From an uncultured Eubacterium sp. (GTDB lineage Bacteria; Bacillota; Clostridia; Lachnospirales; Lachnospiraceae): a stretch of DNA of 64,000 nt. Below are positions 62,008 through 64,000 of the stretch, piece by piece (within the stretch, counting starts at the first letter, position 1; each line of letters opens with the position of its first letter). The DNA lies in contig CAKRFN010000002.1 of assembly GCA_934320655.1 (NCBI GenBank), positions 248,001 to 312,000 on the forward strand, read 5' to 3'. A program made the position numbers and the translations under genes. The notes below the pieces were generated by a model. It saw only the letters and a list, made by a program, of their open reading frames with translations. It did not search any database and was not told where the DNA came from.

Positions 62008-64000
62008 CTATTTAAAATACTCCACACCGCTCTCAAAGATCTTCATATCCTGCTCGCCGTAGATATTAACTGCGACTGCATCGCCGCGGCGCTCAGAATG
62101 AGCCATCTTGCCGAGTACACGACCGTCCGGACTGGTGATACCTTCGATCGCCATGTAGGAGCCGTTGACATTCCACTCCTCGTCCATCGTCGGCTTGCCG
62201 GACTCGTTCACATACTGCGTCACAACCTGTCCGTTCTCAAACAGCCGATCCAGCCACTCCTTCGGTGCTACGAAACGTCCCTCGCCATGTGAAGCCGGAT
62301 TCGTGTAGACACCGCCAAGTGTCGCGCCTGCCATCCACGGTGACTTGTTGGAAACGACCTTTGTGTATACCATCTTGCTGATATGACGGCCGATCGTATT
62401 GTAAGTCAGCGTCGGTGAATCCGCGGTCTGCTCCGTGATCTTTCCGTAAGGAACAAGACCGAGCTTGATGAGCGCCTGGAATCCGTTACAGATACCGAGT
62501 GCCAGTCCGTCACGCTCGTTTAACAGCTTCATGACTTCCTCGCTGATCTTCTCGCTGCGGAACGCATTGGCAAAGAACTTTGCACTTCCCTCCGGCTCGT
62601 CACCGGCTGAGAAACCACCGGGGAACATAATGATCTGTGCCTGTGCGATCGCCTTTGAAAACTCATCGACTGAATCACGGATACCGGCTGCATCCAGATT
62701 GCGGAATACCTTTGTGATGACATCCGCACCGGCACGCTCAAATGCCTTTGCACTGTCGTACTCACAGTTTGTTCCGGGGAATACCGGTATAAATACGGTC
62801 GGCTTTGCTACTTTATGTTTGCATACATAGATCTCTTTTGCCTCATAGAGACCTGTCTTTACATCGTCCTTGCCATCTACGGCTACGGTCGGGAATACCT
62901 TTTCGAGTGTGCCGCTCCAGATCGCGATCGCATCGTCCATCGCAAGTGTCATCTCGTCATAGACAAAGGACTTCGTATCATTGACACGACCGATCACTGC
63001 ACATGCATCCGCGATACCTGCTGCCGCAAATGCCTCTTTCACTGTATCGACTGCCGCTACCGGTACTTCTGCCACGAGACTGCCGAATGCCGGAGCAAAC
63101 AATGTATCCTTAGACACGCCGCTGTCAATCGTGACACCGAGCTTGTTTCCAAAGCCCATCTTGCTGACTGCGGCTGCGATTCCCTTGCCGTCCAGTGCGT
63201 AGGCAGATACGATCGCCTGCTTTCCGATCAGCGCATGAACCGTATCGTACAGCTTCATCGCCTGCTCATAATCGGGCAGATCATAGGTATCGCGTGCCAT
63301 CTTAAATAACATCAGCTTGTTGCCTGCTGCCTTTAACTCCGGTGTGATCACATCCTGCTTGGTCGCTACATCCACTGCAAAGGATACGAGTGTCGGAGGC
63401 ACATCAATCTCATTAAATGTACCGGACATCGAATCCTTTCCTCCGATGGAGGGCAGTCCGAGTGCGATCTGTGCCTGATAAGCGCCGAGCAATGCCGCAA
63501 ACGGCTGGCTCCAGCGCGCCGGATCTTCACTCATACGGCGGAAATACTCCTGGAAGGTGAAACGCACCTTAGAATAATCTCCACCTGCCGCTACGATACG
63601 GGACAGAGACTCTACCACTGCATAAGCAGCTCCGTGGTACGGGCTCCAGCTTGATAAATACGGATCAAAACCGTAGGACATCATCGTCACGGTATCGCAT
63701 TTTCCCTCTAATACCGGCAGCTTTGCCACCATGGACTGTGTCTCGGTCAACTGATAACGTCCGCCGTAAGGCATGTAGACACTGCCCGCTCCGATCGAAC
63801 CGTCAAAACGCTCCACAAGACCCTTCTGTGAGCACACATTCAGATCCTTTAATGTCTCTGTCCATGCGCCCTTCACATCTCCGCTCTCCAGTGCCTGTGC
63901 GACTGCGGGTAATTCATATTTATGGAAGAAATTCTCGGATTCCTCCGGAATATCGACTGCTACAGTTGTCTCCTGATGTGCACCGTTCGTATCGAGGAAC
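62008..64000 (-). CDS. purL: Phosphoribosylformylglycinamidine synthase, C-terminal part
   Basis: The open frame runs off the right edge, so 663 C-terminal residues are seen of about 1250. It covers the second ATPase-like half (PSIGGKDSMSGTFNEIDVPPTLVSFAV) and the glutaminase domain, VFIPVFPGTNCEYDSAKAFERAGAD, with MFPGGFSAGDEPEGSAKF, nucleophile cysteine in LGICNGFQALIKLGL and the catalytic histidine in PASHGEGRF. It makes FGAM from FGAR and glutamine in purine synthesis. This is the single-chain long form rather than PurS-PurQ-PurL. The true start lies beyond 64000. Confidence 0.95.
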   Translation of the reverse strand, partial: FLDTNGAHQETTVAVDIPEESENFFHKYELPAVAQALESGDVKGAWTETLKDLNVCSQKGLVERFDGSIGAGSVYMPYGGRYQLTETQSMVAKLPVLEGKCDTVTMMSYGFDPYLSSWSPYHGAAYAVVESLSRIVAAGGDYSKVRFTFQEYFRRMSEDPARWSQPFAALLGAYQAQIALGLPSIGGKDSMSGTFNEIDVPPTLVSFAVDVATKQDVITPELKAAGNKLMLFKMARDTYDLPDYEQAMKLYDTVHALIGKQAIVSAYALDGKGIAAAVSKMGFGNKLGVTIDSGVSKDTLFAPAFGSLVAEVPVAAVDTVKEAFAAAGIADACAVIGRVNDTKSFVYDEMTLAMDDAIAIWSGTLEKVFPTVAVDGKDDVKTGLYEAKEIYVCKHKVAKPTVFIPVFPGTNCEYDSAKAFERAGADVITKVFRNLDAAGIRDSVDEFSKAIAQAQIIMFPGGFSAGDEPEGSAKFFANAFRSEKISEEVMKLLNERDGLALGICNGFQALIKLGLVPYGKITEQTADSPTLTYNTIGRHISKMVYTKVVSNKSPWMAGATLGGVYTNPASHGEGRFVAPKEWLDRLFENGQVVTQYVNESGKPTMDEEWNVNGSYMAIEGITSPDGRVLGKMAHSERRGDAVAVNIYGEQDMKIFESGVEYFK

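Overview
The window looks like a chromosomal segment of a gut-type Clostridia bacterium, most likely Lachnospiraceae. The reasons are the RNase J - DUF1292 - RuvX - IreB cluster, a class I heat-shock operon (hrcA-grpE-dnaK-dnaJ) under a perfect CIRCE operator, single-chain PurL, a B12-dependent MetH paired with a fused homocysteine methyltransferase/MTHFR, strong AGGAGG-type ribosome binding sites and sigma-A promoters, and a SpoVB-like flippase. The family assignment is an inference; no rRNA or tRNA gene was seen.

Layout. 1-4.7 kb: RNA and DNA maintenance (rnj, DUF1292, ruvX, ireB, mtaB) and a divergent HPr-like protein that lacks the phosphorylatable histidine. 4.8-10.3 kb: thiI, a cysteine desulfurase, rsmE, prmA and proC, with a terminal-inverted-repeat (TIR) element between the desulfurase and thiI. 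10.6-16.8 kb: a J-domain protein, the heat-shock operon and a hotdog thioesterase. 16.9-22.8 kb: a second copy of the repeat, metH, the fused methyltransferase/MTHFR and a second cysteine desulfurase. 22.9-24.7 kb: a flippase and TspO on the plus strand. 24.8-29.1 kb: a heterodimeric ABC exporter and a TetR regulator with a 28-bp palindromic operator. 29.1-37.7 kb: a hybrid histidine kinase, an MFS/spermidine-synthase fusion, YitT, a broken PAP2 gene, a DMT transporter, a small export protein, hisC and an aspartate-type aminotransferase.

37.8-45.3 kb is a beta-galactoside locus: an AraC regulator, a lipoprotein binding protein, two permeases and a GH2 beta-galactosidase. No ATPase is encoded, so import probably relies on a shared ATPase elsewhere. 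45.3-50.7 kb: ilvE and a MarR-ABC-ABC drug-export operon whose two halves differ at the catalytic glutamate. 50.7-51.9 kb: a third repeat copy and an unrecognised Rossmann-like protein. 52.1-57.1 kb contains two broken MATE genes, an AraC gene with a broken 5' end and a MerR gene with an altered 3' end, around intact truA and nfo. 57.1-64 kb: an AAA/DUF4143 ATPase behind 33-bp-phased direct repeats, an MFS transporter, AraC and XRE regulators, and the 3' part of purL running off the window.

Two patterns stand out. First, a three-member intergenic repeat family with about 21-bp TIRs contains nested stems. One stem keeps its pairing through three compensatory base-pair changes between copies, which suggests a structured RNA or a folded DNA element. 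Second, small internal deletions have broken several genes for transporters, regulators and a phosphatase, leaving recognisable coding pieces joined out of frame. Core genes are untouched.
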